Assembly (NCBI GenBank): GCA_037446495.1
Contig: JBBIIL010000004.1
Location: 1-64,000 of the forward strand
From: CAIXZV01 sp037446495
Lineage (GTDB): Bacteria > Chloroflexota > Limnocylindria > Limnocylindrales > CSP1-4
DNA length: 64,000 nt
Reading direction: 5' to 3'
Below the pieces are notes generated by a model that was given only the letters and a program-made list of their open reading frames with translations, searched no databases and was not told the DNA's origin. This document shows positions 26,516-35,338 of the stretch, one piece after another. Numbering within the stretch: the stretch's first letter is position 1; every line of letters starts with the position of its first letter. Both the position numbers and the translations under genes were made by a program.

Positions 26516-27495
26516 CAGCTGGGGGCCCTCGCCCGTGGGTGGGCCTGACGATAGGCGTCGCGCAGCCGGGTTGGCGAGACGTGCGTGTAGATCTGCGTCG
26601 TGGCGAGGCTCTCGTGGCCAAGGAGCTCCTGTACCACGCGCAGATCCGCGCCACCCTCCAGCAGGTGGGTGGCGAAGCTGTGGCGCAGGGTGTGGGGCGA
26701 CACGCCCTCGGGCAGGCCGGCCCGGCGGCACAGGCGGTCGATGCGGTACCGGAGTCCGCGCACGCCGAGCGGTCGCCCGTTGTGGTTGAGGAACACCGCC
26801 GTGCCGTCGGCTGGCTCGGGTGCTCCGTCCGCCGCGCGGGCGCGGGCCGCGAGGACGGGCCGGCCCTCCTCGAGGTACCCGGTGAGCGCCTCGCGGGCGG
26901 GCCGGCCCAAGAGGCCCACCCGCTCCTTCCGGCCCTTGCCCAGCACCCGCAGCTCGCCACGCCGCAGGTCGAGGTACCGAAGGTCTGCGGCCGCCAGCTC
27001 GCTGACGCGGAGTCCCGCCGCATACGCGGTCTCGACCAGGGCACGGTCGCGCAGGGCGAGCGCGAGGGCGAGCTCCGGGTTGCGGGTCGCCACCGCGTGG
27101 CCGTCGGCACCGACCGCGAGGTCCTCGTCCACCACGGCGATCAGCCGCTCCACCTGCTCCACCTCGAGCACGCGCGGGAGGCGGCGCGGGAGGCGCGGCG
27201 TTGCGACGGCGGCCCACGGGTCCCCTGGCGTGAGGCCGGACCGCGACGCGTACCGGTAGAACGCGCGGAGAGCCGCCATGCGCTGGGCCACCGACGAGCG
27301 CGCGTGGCCCTCGGACAGCTCCCCGAGGTAGGCGCGCAGCGTCGGCCGCGACGGTGTTCGCCAGTCGGCACCGGTTGTCGCGGCCCAGGCCAGCCAGGCG
27401 GCCACGGTGCGCTCGTACGAGCGGCGGGTCTCCGGCGAGGCGTCGCGCGCCTCGAGCGAGCGGAGGAACGCCCGGAGCGCCTCCGGGCCAGTCAC
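26515..27495 (-). CDS. Tyrosine recombinase XerC/XerD-like
   Basis: The 326-residue protein has an N-terminal SAM-like core-binding domain (RAFLRSLEARDASPETRRSYERT) and a C-terminal catalytic domain with all residues of the family: R163 (AGLRVSEL), K187 region (LGKGRKERV), H268-x-x-R271 (SPHTLRHSFATH), H294 (LLGHESLATT) and Y303. It most likely resolves chromosome dimers at dif. The genomic setting, between topA and murJ in a housekeeping operon, argues against a mobile-element integrase. GTG at 27495, 16 bp after topA, is chosen because it starts the family domain. No dif site was identified in the window. Confidence 0.9.
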   Translation of the reverse strand: MTGPEALRAFLRSLEARDASPETRRSYERTVAAWLAWAATTGADWRTPSRPTLRAYLGELSEGHARSSVAQRMAALRAFYRYASRSGLTPGDPWAAVATPRLPRRLPRVLEVEQVERLIAVVDEDLAVGADGHAVATRNPELALALALRDRALVETAYAAGLRVSELAAADLRYLDLRRGELRVLGKGRKERVGLLGRPAREALTGYLEEGRPVLAARARAADGAPEPADGTAVFLNHNGRPLGVRGLRYRIDRLCRRAGLPEGVSPHTLRHSFATHLLEGGADLRVVQELLGHESLATTQIYTHVSPTRLRDAYRQAHPRARAPS

Positions 27496-27511
27496 GGGCG
27501 TGGGACCCGAC

Positions 27512-29983
27512 TCACGAGGTCGAGCGGCGGGAGCCCGAGCCGGACTGGTCGGCGGGGGGCCGGGTGGACCGCCGAGTCGTGCCCCCGGACCGACCGCCGC
27601 CCCGTCGTCCGCCGCCAGCACCCGACCGCCGCGCCGGGCGCGCCAGCGCCGATGGATTCGCCGCACCGCCGGGCAGCCGCAGGCCCGGCGTGACGACTGC
27701 CGGGAGCTCGACCGGCGCGCCGCAGGTCAGGCAGATCCCAGCATCGCCACGCCTCGCCACGGCCCCCCGCCCGTCCTCGTGTGCGTCGTGGAGGGCGCCC
27801 GTAGGCTCGTCGTTGACCGTGAAGTCGCACTTCGGGTAGGCAGAGCACCCCCAGAAGACGTTCCCCGTGCGCCGAACGCGTCGCGCCACGAGGTGGCCGT
27901 CGTTCTTCTTGGGGCAACGGACCTCGAAGGGGAGTTGGTCCGGGGGCGGCGGTCCGTCCTTCTTGATGTACGTGCAGTCGGGGTAGCGCGAGCAGCCCAC
28001 GAACGCCCCGAACCGGCCGCGCTTGGTGGCGAGCACGCCCTCGCCGCACTCGGGGCACGGCTCGCCATCGCCCTCCAGCGTCGGCGTGTCCCCATCGCCC
28101 AACAGCGAGCGAGTCTCCTTGTGGTCCGGATACGCGGAGCAGGCGAGGAAGACCCCGTCGTTCCCCAGGCGGATGACCATGGGGTGGCCCTCGGAGCAGA
28201 CGGTGTCCGTCAGCTCGACATCGAGGAAGTCCTTCCAGTCGCGGAGGAACGCAGCCATGACGTCAGCGCGCTTCACGGTCCTGCGGACCTCGGCCACCTG
28301 CCCGCTCAGCGGGCCGAAGAAGTCGCGCAGCAGCGGGACCCACTCGCGCTCGCCGTCGGCGATCTCATCGAGGTCCTCCTCCATCCGGGCGGTGAAGTCG
28401 AGCCGCACGTAGTCCTCGAAGTACGTCACCAAGAAATACGTGACGATGACGCCGACCAGTTCAGGAACGAGGCGCCGCTCGACCACCTTGACGTAGCCGC
28501 GATCGAGGACCGTGGAGATCGTCGCCGCGTATGTTGACGGCCGGCCGATGCCCTGCTCCTCGAGCGCCTTGATCAGCGTGGCCTCCGTGTAGCGCGGCGG
28601 CGGCTCGGTGAAGTGCTGCGTGGGGGTCACGGACTCGACCGTCGTGAGGTCGCCCTCGGCGAGTGGCGGGAGCGTGCGCTCGGCCTCGTCCTCGCCGTCA
28701 TCGCGGCCCTCGGTGTAGACGCGGGCGAAGCCGTCGAACAGTGTGCGAGTGGCCGAGGCGCGCAGGCGGTAGGTGGCGGCCATGAGTTCGACCGTCGCGG
28801 TCTCGAGCTCCTTGGGCGCCATCTGCGAGGCGATCGCGCGCTGCCAGATCAGGCGGTAGAGGCGCAGCTCCTCGGGCTTGAGGTGGCCCTTGAGCGATTC
28901 CGGGTCCCGCGTGAACGACGTCGGGCGAATGGACTCGTGGGCCTCCTGGGCACCCTTCTGCTTGGTCTTGTACACGCGGCCGCGGCCGGTGCCGTACTGC
29001 TTGCCGAAGCGCTCCGCGATGGCCTTCTGCGCCTCGGCCATCGCAACCCCGGCGATGGCGGTGGAGTCGGTTCGCATGTACGTGATGAGGCCGGCGTGGC
29101 CGTCAGGCGTGTCCACGCCCTCGTACAGTCGCTGGGCGATCGACATGGTGCGCTTGGGCGAGAAGCCGAGCTTGCGACTGGCCTCCTGCTGGAGCGTGCT
29201 GGTGGTGAACGGCGGTGACGGATTGCGTTTGGACTGGCGCGTGGCCACCGAGTCCACGCGCGGCCGCTCGACGCGGATCGCGGCGGCATGGCGCTCGGCC
29301 GACTCCCCGTCGCCGATGTCCACGGCCGCCCCGTCGACGCGGACGAGGTCCGCGGTGAAGGGCGTGCCGTCGGGGGCCAGGAGCGCGGCCTCGAGGGTCC
29401 AGTACTCGCGCGCGGTGAAGGAGCGGATCTCGCGCTCTCGCTCGACGACCATGCGGACGGCGACCGACTGCACGCGGCCCGCCGACAGCCCGCCGCGGAC
29501 CTTGCGCGAGAGCAGCGGGCTCAGGGTGTAGCCGACGAGTCGGTCCACGATGCGCCGCGCCTGCTGCGCATCGACGAGGTTGCGGTCGATGTCGCGGGGA
29601 TGCGCAAACGCCTCCTTGATCGCCCCCTCGGTGATCTCCGAGAACGTGACGCGGCGCGTCTTGCTCGCTGGCACCGATGCGGCCTCGGCCACGTGCCACG
29701 CGATGGCCTCGCCCTCCCGGTCGAGGTCGGTGGCGAGCCAGACGTCGACGGCCGTCCTGGCAGCCTTCTCGATCTGGGCCACCTGCCGCCGGCGGTCCTC
29801 CGGCACGACGTACTCCGGCGCGAAGTCGGCGTCCACGTCTACGCCGAACTTGCCCTTGCCCGGGTTCTCGGGCAGGTCTCGGACGTGACCGTACGACGCG
29901 AGGACCTGGTAGTCGGCGCCGAGGTAGCGCTCGATCGTCCGCGCCTTGGCTGGCGACTCCACGATGACGAGGTGCTTGGGCAT
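27512..29983 (-). CDS. topA: DNA topoisomerase I
   Basis: The 823-residue type IA topoisomerase relaxes negative supercoils. The TOPRIM domain has LVIVESPAKARTIERYLG at residues 5-22 and DLDREGEAIAWH near 86. The active-site tyrosine is in GLITYMRTDST near residue 301. From about residue 590 there are four-cysteine-type zinc fingers (CPECGEG, CSRYPDC, CSAYPKC) and a final CLTCGAP half. The protein ends with a basic Gly/Arg/Ser-rich tail of about 50 residues. TACACT lies 10 nt before the ATG and no Shine-Dalgarno is seen. It heads the topA-xer-murJ-fem-fem-murE-DUF2993 run. Confidence 0.97.
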   Translation of the reverse strand: MPKHLVIVESPAKARTIERYLGADYQVLASYGHVRDLPENPGKGKFGVDVDADFAPEYVVPEDRRRQVAQIEKAARTAVDVWLATDLDREGEAIAWHVAEAASVPASKTRRVTFSEITEGAIKEAFAHPRDIDRNLVDAQQARRIVDRLVGYTLSPLLSRKVRGGLSAGRVQSVAVRMVVEREREIRSFTAREYWTLEAALLAPDGTPFTADLVRVDGAAVDIGDGESAERHAAAIRVERPRVDSVATRQSKRNPSPPFTTSTLQQEASRKLGFSPKRTMSIAQRLYEGVDTPDGHAGLITYMRTDSTAIAGVAMAEAQKAIAERFGKQYGTGRGRVYKTKQKGAQEAHESIRPTSFTRDPESLKGHLKPEELRLYRLIWQRAIASQMAPKELETATVELMAATYRLRASATRTLFDGFARVYTEGRDDGEDEAERTLPPLAEGDLTTVESVTPTQHFTEPPPRYTEATLIKALEEQGIGRPSTYAATISTVLDRGYVKVVERRLVPELVGVIVTYFLVTYFEDYVRLDFTARMEEDLDEIADGEREWVPLLRDFFGPLSGQVAEVRRTVKRADVMAAFLRDWKDFLDVELTDTVCSEGHPMVIRLGNDGVFLACSAYPDHKETRSLLGDGDTPTLEGDGEPCPECGEGVLATKRGRFGAFVGCSRYPDCTYIKKDGPPPPDQLPFEVRCPKKNDGHLVARRVRRTGNVFWGCSAYPKCDFTVNDEPTGALHDAHEDGRGAVARRGDAGICLTCGAPVELPAVVTPGLRLPGGAANPSALARPARRSGAGGGRRGGGRSGGTTRRSTRPPADQSGSGSRRSTS

Positions 29984-29993
29984 GGCGGCCGGG

Positions 29994-29999
29994 AGTGTA
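29994..29999 (-). promoter_or_regulatory. Candidate -10 of topA and the envelope operon
   Basis: TACACT lies 10 nt before the topA ATG, predicting a leader of about 3 nt. It could drive the whole seven-gene run down to 20323. Confidence 0.45.
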
Positions 30000-30089
30000 G
30001 CATCGGGGCCTTCGCCCGCCCGTATCGCGGTTCGCTGGCATCAGGGCGGTCCCGGCCGGGGGCACCGACCGCGGCTGCGGCGCCGGTCG

Positions 30090-30482
30090 TCAGATGTCGC
30101 GAATCCGCCTGAGGAAGTCCTCGTCGATCTCCTCGCCCATGTCGAGGCCGAGGTCATCGCCGGCTGGAGCCTCGATGACCGCCGGCAGCGTGGACTCTGG
30201 CCCGCCCGGGATCCTGATGCCGGCAGCGCGGTCCGACGGCGCGGCGCCGCGGCCCTCGGCCAGGTGCCTCTCGAGCGCGTCGCTCGGGATCTCGAGGAAA
30301 CGGACCACGCGGTACGGGAAGAAGAAGGTCGCCTCCATGTTGTCGACGAACAGCGGCCGCTTCCCGTCCATCGCGCGCAGGTTCGTGCACAGCATGCCGG
30401 CGTCGCGCGCGGCCGGGACCTCATACAGGTCGGCCAGCAGCGGCTGCTCGTTGGAGATGTGGAGGACGACGTTCCGGATCAC
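30090..30482 (-). CDS. Conserved-looking small protein, unknown function
   Basis: The 130-residue product begins MIRNVVLHISNEQPLLADLYEVP (GTG start, GAGG about 9 nt upstream). It contains CTNLRAMDGKRPLFVDNMEATFFFPY and a VVRFLEIP strand, then a Pro/Gly-rich stretch and an acidic C terminus with DLGLDMGEEIDEDFLRRIRD. The N-terminal half looks like a compact beta-rich domain, and the acidic tail could bind a partner. I do not recognise the family. It stands alone between topA and the CAP-domain gene, with a 70-bp gap to the latter. Confidence 0.7.
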   Translation of the reverse strand: MIRNVVLHISNEQPLLADLYEVPAARDAGMLCTNLRAMDGKRPLFVDNMEATFFFPYRVVRFLEIPSDALERHLAEGRGAAPSDRAAGIRIPGGPESTLPAVIEAPAGDDLGLDMGEEIDEDFLRRIRDI

Positions 30483-30552
30483 GGGGCGATCCTCACCGAT
30501 TCGCGGCCCCGCGTCAGCGGGCCGATGGTCCCGCCGTGCGCCGCGGACCGGG

Positions 30553-32211
30553 CTACGGCCGGTAGAAGTCGATGACCAGCCGGACGCGGCCGCTCGACAC
30601 CCAGACGCCGACCCCGACCTCCGTGTAGAGCGAGTTCATCAGGTTGACGTAGTGGCCGCCGTTGTACGGCTTCTCGCTCTGGAAGAACAGGTGGTCGCCC
30701 AGGACCGCCTGGTACGGCGAAAGGCTCTCGCAGCCGATGTTCTCGCCCCAGTTGTAGCTCGTGTAGCCCGCGCGGCGGAGCCGGTCACCCGGCGTGCCGC
30801 CATAGAAGTGGTTGCACAGGTTCTGCGTCGCGAGGTACTTGGCGTACGGGCGCGACACGTTGGCGCTGATGCCCGCCGAAAGCTTCAGCGGCGGCACGTT
30901 GCGGCCGCCCGGCGACGAGCAGCTCCCCGACGAGGTGACCCAGCCGCCGGTCCGCGTGCAGTTCATGAGGTTGAGGTAGTAGACCTCGACCGAGTACCAG
31001 CTGGCCGACACGCCGCCTGACCCGCCCGAGCCGCTCGGGTGCGGGATGGGCTTGGGGGCCGGCGGCTTGGGGGCCGGCGGCTTCTTGGCGGCGGCGGGCA
31101 GCGCCTTCACGACGAAGGTTCCGGCGGCGGCGGCGATCGGGCCACCGGCGGCCGACGTGGCGGTGGCGGCGACCTTGACCCCGACCGTCGCGCCGTATGG
31201 CAGCGCCGTGGCGGGGGTGAAGACGATGACATGGTAGGTCTCCGCCCAGGTGAGCCTGCCGGCGACAGCCTTGCCCGCGGCCGTGACCCTGAAGGCGGCT
31301 GCGGTGGTCGTGGGGTTCATCTCGGCCGTGAAGCGGACGGAGATCACGCTGGCGCGATCCTGGCCCGTCGCGCCGTCCCCCGGCCGGAAGCGGACGACGG
31401 CGGGGACGGCAGGGGCGGCCACCGTGCGCACGAGGACGGATGGGATGGCGGCGAACGCGACCCCATCGCCGTCCAGTAGTCCCGCGAGCGTCAGCTGATA
31501 GACGGTGTTGGGCGCGAGCGGGGCATCGGGCGTGAATGTGTAGTCGCCCTGGCGCGCGCCTGCTGTCACCATTCCGGCGAAGGCGGGATCGGTCCTGATG
31601 GAGGCCCGGAGGGCGTCGAGGGCCACGGCGCGATCGAGGTGGATGACGAACGCGGTGTCGAGCGCGGCGCGCGTGCCGGAGACCTTCGTGACCTCGAGTG
31701 TCCCGCTCCCCCCACGGGCAGTCATCACGACGGCATGGACGGGGGTCGCCATCGGGGAGCCGTCGGCACCGCGGGCCGAGACGGCGACGGTCAGCGTGTA
31801 CAGCGTGTCCGGTGCCCAGGCCCTGAGCGGCGCGATGGTGAGGGTCCTGCCGGCCTCGTCCCATGTGAACGACACGGCGGCCTCGGGCGTCATGCGGAGC
31901 GCCGCCGCCACGGAGGCCCCGTCCATGGGCGCGTCGAAGGCGACCGTGATCGGCGCCTTGAGGCTGTGGTCGGTGACAACGGTGTTGAGCAGCTGTGCCG
32001 ACACGGTGCGCGTGAGGGACTGCGGTGCGGCCGCGGACGGAGCGGGTCGGCCGCCGACCATCAGGACGAGCGCGATCAGCCCGGCGGCGCCGACGAACCC
32101 GGCTGCGCGGAATCTCCCGGCCGACCTAACCGCGACGGCCACGTAGAGGAGGATCACCACGGGCAGGGCGAGCAGGGCCGCCCCGAGCTTTCGCAATCGG
32201 TCGTCCTCCAC
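30553..32211 (-). CDS. Secreted Ig-like (Big_5) and CAP/SCP domain protein
   Basis: The 552-residue protein has two N-terminal membrane helices (about 10-29 and 37-53). Three Ig-like Big_5/SbsA-type domains follow, each with an F-x-x-x-M-D/N or F-D-P-type opening and a TLYTLTV or TVYQLTL strand. A KKPPAPKPPAPKP linker and a C-terminal CAP (SCP/PR1-like) domain end the protein. The CAP domain has NLMNCTRTGG, YNWGENIGC, NGGHYVNLMNSLYTEVGVGVW and no obvious missing signature. CAP proteins of bacteria are extracellular, with functions from lipid binding to peptidase-like activity. A surface-exposed adhesin or wall-associated protein is likely. The start codon is GTG. Confidence 0.82.
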   Translation of the reverse strand: MEDDRLRKLGAALLALPVVILLYVAVAVRSAGRFRAAGFVGAAGLIALVLMVGGRPAPSAAAPQSLTRTVSAQLLNTVVTDHSLKAPITVAFDAPMDGASVAAALRMTPEAAVSFTWDEAGRTLTIAPLRAWAPDTLYTLTVAVSARGADGSPMATPVHAVVMTARGGSGTLEVTKVSGTRAALDTAFVIHLDRAVALDALRASIRTDPAFAGMVTAGARQGDYTFTPDAPLAPNTVYQLTLAGLLDGDGVAFAAIPSVLVRTVAAPAVPAVVRFRPGDGATGQDRASVISVRFTAEMNPTTTAAAFRVTAAGKAVAGRLTWAETYHVIVFTPATALPYGATVGVKVAATATSAAGGPIAAAAGTFVVKALPAAAKKPPAPKPPAPKPIPHPSGSGGSGGVSASWYSVEVYYLNLMNCTRTGGWVTSSGSCSSPGGRNVPPLKLSAGISANVSRPYAKYLATQNLCNHFYGGTPGDRLRRAGYTSYNWGENIGCESLSPYQAVLGDHLFFQSEKPYNGGHYVNLMNSLYTEVGVGVWVSSGRVRLVIDFYRP

Positions 32212-32283
32212 TGCGTCGTGTCCCTAACGCCCGGAGACGCTGGCGCCGACCCCGGCGGACTCGCGCGAACGCGCCCGGGGCTG

Positions 32284-32309
32284 GGCGGAGGGTAACACCG
32301 TGCTCCGCC
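32284..32309. repeat. 7-bp hairpin between dprA and the CAP gene
   Basis: GGCGGAG and CTCCGCC flank a 12-nt loop in the 149-bp gap. It is a possible weak terminator after dprA; there is no T-tract. Confidence 0.35.
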
Positions 32310-32360
32310 GGAAGTCCACCTCGAGGGCTCCGCGTCCCTTCGCTCCGCAACGAGACCCGA

Positions 32361-33641
32361 TCATGCGGCGGGCCGGCCCTCCTCGCGCCCATCGAGACGT
32401 CGCGGGCCCCGTTTGGAGCGCTCTGCCAGGCGTCCCGATGGCTGGTAGCGGCCGAGCACCTCCACGACGAAACCACGCAACTCGAGCGTCGTGAGGGCGG
32501 CGAGTACCGCAGCCCCGGCGAGGCCCGTGGCCAGCACGAGCTCGTCCGGGCTGCCCGCACCCCGCTCGAGCGCTGCCGCCACCGAGCTCTCGGCTTCACC
32601 GAGCCCAGGTGCGCCGCGTGGCGCAGGGGCGGCGACCCGATCCTCGAGGCCGAGGTCCTCCACCAGCTCCGCGATCCCAGCCACGATCTTGGCCTCGGGG
32701 CCAGCCTCGCGAAGAAACGCCAGCGAGCCGGCGACCGCCGGGTCGTCCAGGCGGCCCGGGACCAGGAACAGGGAGCGACCCTGCTCAAGCGCCCAGGCGG
32801 CGGTGGTGAGCGCACCGCTGCGCGCCCCAGCCTCCACGACGATCGTGGCGTCCGAGAGCCCGCTGATGATCCGGTTGCGGCGGGGGAACGTGCCGCGCGT
32901 GGGCGGCACGTCCGGCGCGAACTCGCTGACGATGGCGCCGCCGTCCGCGGTGATGGCCGCCGCGAGGCCCCGGTGCCCTGCGGGGTACAGGTGCCCGTGC
33001 CCGCCGCCCACCACCGCCACCGTGGGCATGCCGCGCCGCACGGCCGCCTCGTGGGCCGCCGCGTCGATCCCGTACGCGAGCCCGGACACGATCGTCGCAC
33101 CGCGTGCAACCACCGCCTCGGCGATCCGCCCAGCGGTGGCGCGCCCGACGGCGGTGGGTCGGCGCGTGCCCACGATCGCGATGGGCCTGGCCGGGTCGAG
33201 CGCACGCAGGTCGCCAGTGAAGAACAGCACGGGCGGCGGCAGGAGGATGCGTCGTAGGCGCGCCGGGTACGTGGCGTCGGCGAGCGTGAGGAACCCGACG
33301 CCCGCGGCGCGGACCGAGTCGAGCGCACGCCCCGGGTCGGCCGCAGCGTCGACGATGGTTGCCGCTGCGCTCGCGCTCAGGACCGGCGACGCATCCGGAC
33401 CCGCCGAGGCGTCCACCAGCCGGGACACGGCGCCCCGAACCGTCGCGTCGCGGAGCACCGCCAGGGCGGACCCGTACGACCCCAGCAGCCGCTCGAAGGT
33501 CACCGGCCCCACGCCCCGCGCCCCGGCGAGCACCACCCACGCATCACGCTCGTCGAGGTCCAGCGCGGGACCCCGGCCGGCGCCCCCGACGACCCCGTCC
33601 GCGTCTCGGCCCAGCGGTCCCCACCGCCCGACGCCGAGCAT
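32361..33641 (-). CDS. dprA: DNA-processing protein DprA
   Basis: The 426-residue protein has a Rossmann-like DprA core with IVGTRRPTAVGR near residue 155, GIDAAAHEAAVRRGMPTVAVVGGG, FPRRNRIISGLSDATIVVEA and RSGALTTAAWALEQGR. An N-terminal SAM-like region and a C-terminal winged helix (about 345-405) complete it. DprA loads RecA on incoming single-stranded DNA during natural transformation. Its ATG shares one base with the stop of the ComM-like gene (TGATG at 33641), a common pairing in bacteria. The presence of both genes is compatible with competence, but no comEC or pilus genes are in view. Confidence 0.95.
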   Translation of the reverse strand: MLGVGRWGPLGRDADGVVGGAGRGPALDLDERDAWVVLAGARGVGPVTFERLLGSYGSALAVLRDATVRGAVSRLVDASAGPDASPVLSASAAATIVDAAADPGRALDSVRAAGVGFLTLADATYPARLRRILLPPPVLFFTGDLRALDPARPIAIVGTRRPTAVGRATAGRIAEAVVARGATIVSGLAYGIDAAAHEAAVRRGMPTVAVVGGGHGHLYPAGHRGLAAAITADGGAIVSEFAPDVPPTRGTFPRRNRIISGLSDATIVVEAGARSGALTTAAWALEQGRSLFLVPGRLDDPAVAGSLAFLREAGPEAKIVAGIAELVEDLGLEDRVAAPAPRGAPGLGEAESSVAAALERGAGSPDELVLATGLAGAAVLAALTTLELRGFVVEVLGRYQPSGRLAERSKRGPRRLDGREEGRPAA

Positions 33642-35239
33642 CAGCCCGCGAGCCCCAGCGCGAACCGGTCCGCCGGGATGCGGAAACGGGCCGCCTCGTC
33701 AAGGTCCAGCGCGGTCACCGCCGGCTTCCCCGCCAAGTCGGCGATCGTCCGCGCGACGCGGAGCAGCCGGTCTGTGCCCCGCCCGGAGAGCCCCTCCCGC
33801 TCGGCCAGCAGCACGGCCCGGACCGAGGCGGCTTCGTCCAGGCGACAGGATTCGCGGAGGGCGCGACCGCCCAGACGTCCGTTCGCGAGGCCACGGTTGC
33901 GCGCCACCTGACGTGACCGCGCGTCCGCGATCCTCTCCCCGACGACGGCCGATGACTCGGGAACGGGCCCGCGGAGCAGCAACTCGGGCGGCACGCGGTC
34001 CATCGCGGCCCACAAGTCGATCCGATCACGCAGGGGCCCCGAGACGCGACGCAGGTACCGCTGCGGCGCCCCCGGTGGGCACGTGCACGCCTGGACAGCT
34101 GAGCCGAGCCTCCCGCACGGGCACGGGTTCATCGCCGCGACGAAGGTGAACCGGGCCGGGAACGTCGCCCACCTGCCCACGCGGACCACCGCGACGCTCC
34201 CCTCCTCGAGCGGCTGGCGCAGCGCCTCAAGCACGTCTCGGCCGAACTCCGGCAGCTCATCGCAGACGAGGCAACCCTGGTCCGCGAGGGTCACCTCACC
34301 GGGGGTCAGCCGCGGCCCCCCGCCCACCATCCCCGCGTAGCTCACCGTGTGGTGCGGCATCCGGACCGGCGGCCGGCGCTGGAGCACCGTGACGGGCACC
34401 TCGGACGCCACCGACGCGACCACGGTGGCCGCCAGCGCCGCCGAATCGTCGAGATCCGGCAGCAGGGACGGGATCGTCCGCGCCAGCAGCGTCTTCCCTG
34501 CGCCGGGCGGGCCGATCAGCAGCAGGGCGTGGCCGCCGGCCAAGGCGATCTCGAGACCCCTCCGAGCCACGACCTGGCCTCGCACCTCCGCAATGTCCGG
34601 CACGCGGTCCGCCGCGTCGGCCCCGCTCCCGGCCGCGACCTCTCCGGCGCTGCCCGGGCCGATCCCGGTCCTGCGCAGCGGCGCTGGTGCCCGTCGCCGC
34701 GCCCTCGGCCGTCGCAGCCACGCCTCGACATCACCCAGCGAGGCCACGCCGACGACCTCGATGCCCGGTGCGAGGCTGGCCTCCGCGGCCGCCTCCTCGG
34801 GCACCAGCACCCGCCGCACGCCCCGGTCGCGCAGCGCGATGGCCATCGGCAGGAGCCCGGGCACGCGACGCACCTCTCCGCCGAGCCCGAGCTCTCCCAC
34901 CAGTCCCACGCCCGCCACGTCGGCCGACACCTGCTCGGATCCCAGCAGCACGCCCAGCGCGATCGCGAGGTCCAGCGAGGCGCCGGCCTTGCGCAGCTCA
35001 GCCGGGGCGAGGTTGACGGTGATCCTCCGGGGCGGGTGTTTGTAGCCTGCGTTCCGCAGCGCCCCGCGGACGCGCTCGCGGGCCTCGGACAGCGCGGCGT
35101 CCGGCAGCCCGACGATCGTGAACCCGGGCAGCCCCGGGGCCACGTCCACCTCGACCCGGACGACACGTCCGGCGAGGCCGTGAAGGGTGGCGGAGAGCAG
35201 CGTCGCAAGCACGGACGCACGGTAGGCCTGCAGGCTCAC
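33641..35239 (-). CDS. comM: ComM/YifB-family Mg-chelatase-like AAA+ ATPase
   Basis: The 532-residue protein has an N-terminal ChlI-like domain (ATLHGLAGRVVRVEVDVAPG, PRRITVNLAPAELRK), Walker A GPPGAGKT near residue 242, a LVCDELPEF Walker B region, MNPCPCG near 370 and a C-terminal helical domain. ComM is a hexameric helicase that extends branch migration during integration of transforming DNA. The GTG start at 35239 has a weak GATAAG element 6 nt upstream. It is followed directly by dprA. Confidence 0.93.
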   Translation of the reverse strand: MSLQAYRASVLATLLSATLHGLAGRVVRVEVDVAPGLPGFTIVGLPDAALSEARERVRGALRNAGYKHPPRRITVNLAPAELRKAGASLDLAIALGVLLGSEQVSADVAGVGLVGELGLGGEVRRVPGLLPMAIALRDRGVRRVLVPEEAAAEASLAPGIEVVGVASLGDVEAWLRRPRARRRAPAPLRRTGIGPGSAGEVAAGSGADAADRVPDIAEVRGQVVARRGLEIALAGGHALLLIGPPGAGKTLLARTIPSLLPDLDDSAALAATVVASVASEVPVTVLQRRPPVRMPHHTVSYAGMVGGGPRLTPGEVTLADQGCLVCDELPEFGRDVLEALRQPLEEGSVAVVRVGRWATFPARFTFVAAMNPCPCGRLGSAVQACTCPPGAPQRYLRRVSGPLRDRIDLWAAMDRVPPELLLRGPVPESSAVVGERIADARSRQVARNRGLANGRLGGRALRESCRLDEAASVRAVLLAEREGLSGRGTDRLLRVARTIADLAGKPAVTALDLDEAARFRIPADRFALGLAG

Positions 35240-35283
35240 CGCAGGCTTATCGGCGACTCACCCCCGGCGTGCGGGACGGCGGC

Positions 35284-35335
35284 CGCTGGCACCGGAGCGG
35301 GGCGACCATCCCGCTCCCGACGCGAGTTGCCAGCG
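35284..35335 (-). terminator. Compound stem-loop downstream of CpaE-like gene 1
   Basis: An outer perfect stem CGCTGGCA/TGCCAGCG (35284-35291 with 35328-35335) encloses an inner perfect stem GGAGCGGG/CCCGCTCC (35294-35301 with 35310-35317). It begins 3 bp after the CpaE1 stop on the minus strand and has no T-run, so it is either a non-canonical terminator or an mRNA 3' stabiliser. Confidence 0.55.
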
Positions 35336-35338
35336 CGT

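Noticed and set aside
26515..27495. Tyrosine recombinase as an integrase of a mobile element
   Set aside because: It sits within a tightly packed housekeeping run with no att repeats, tRNA or phage genes beside it; XerC/XerD is the better reading.
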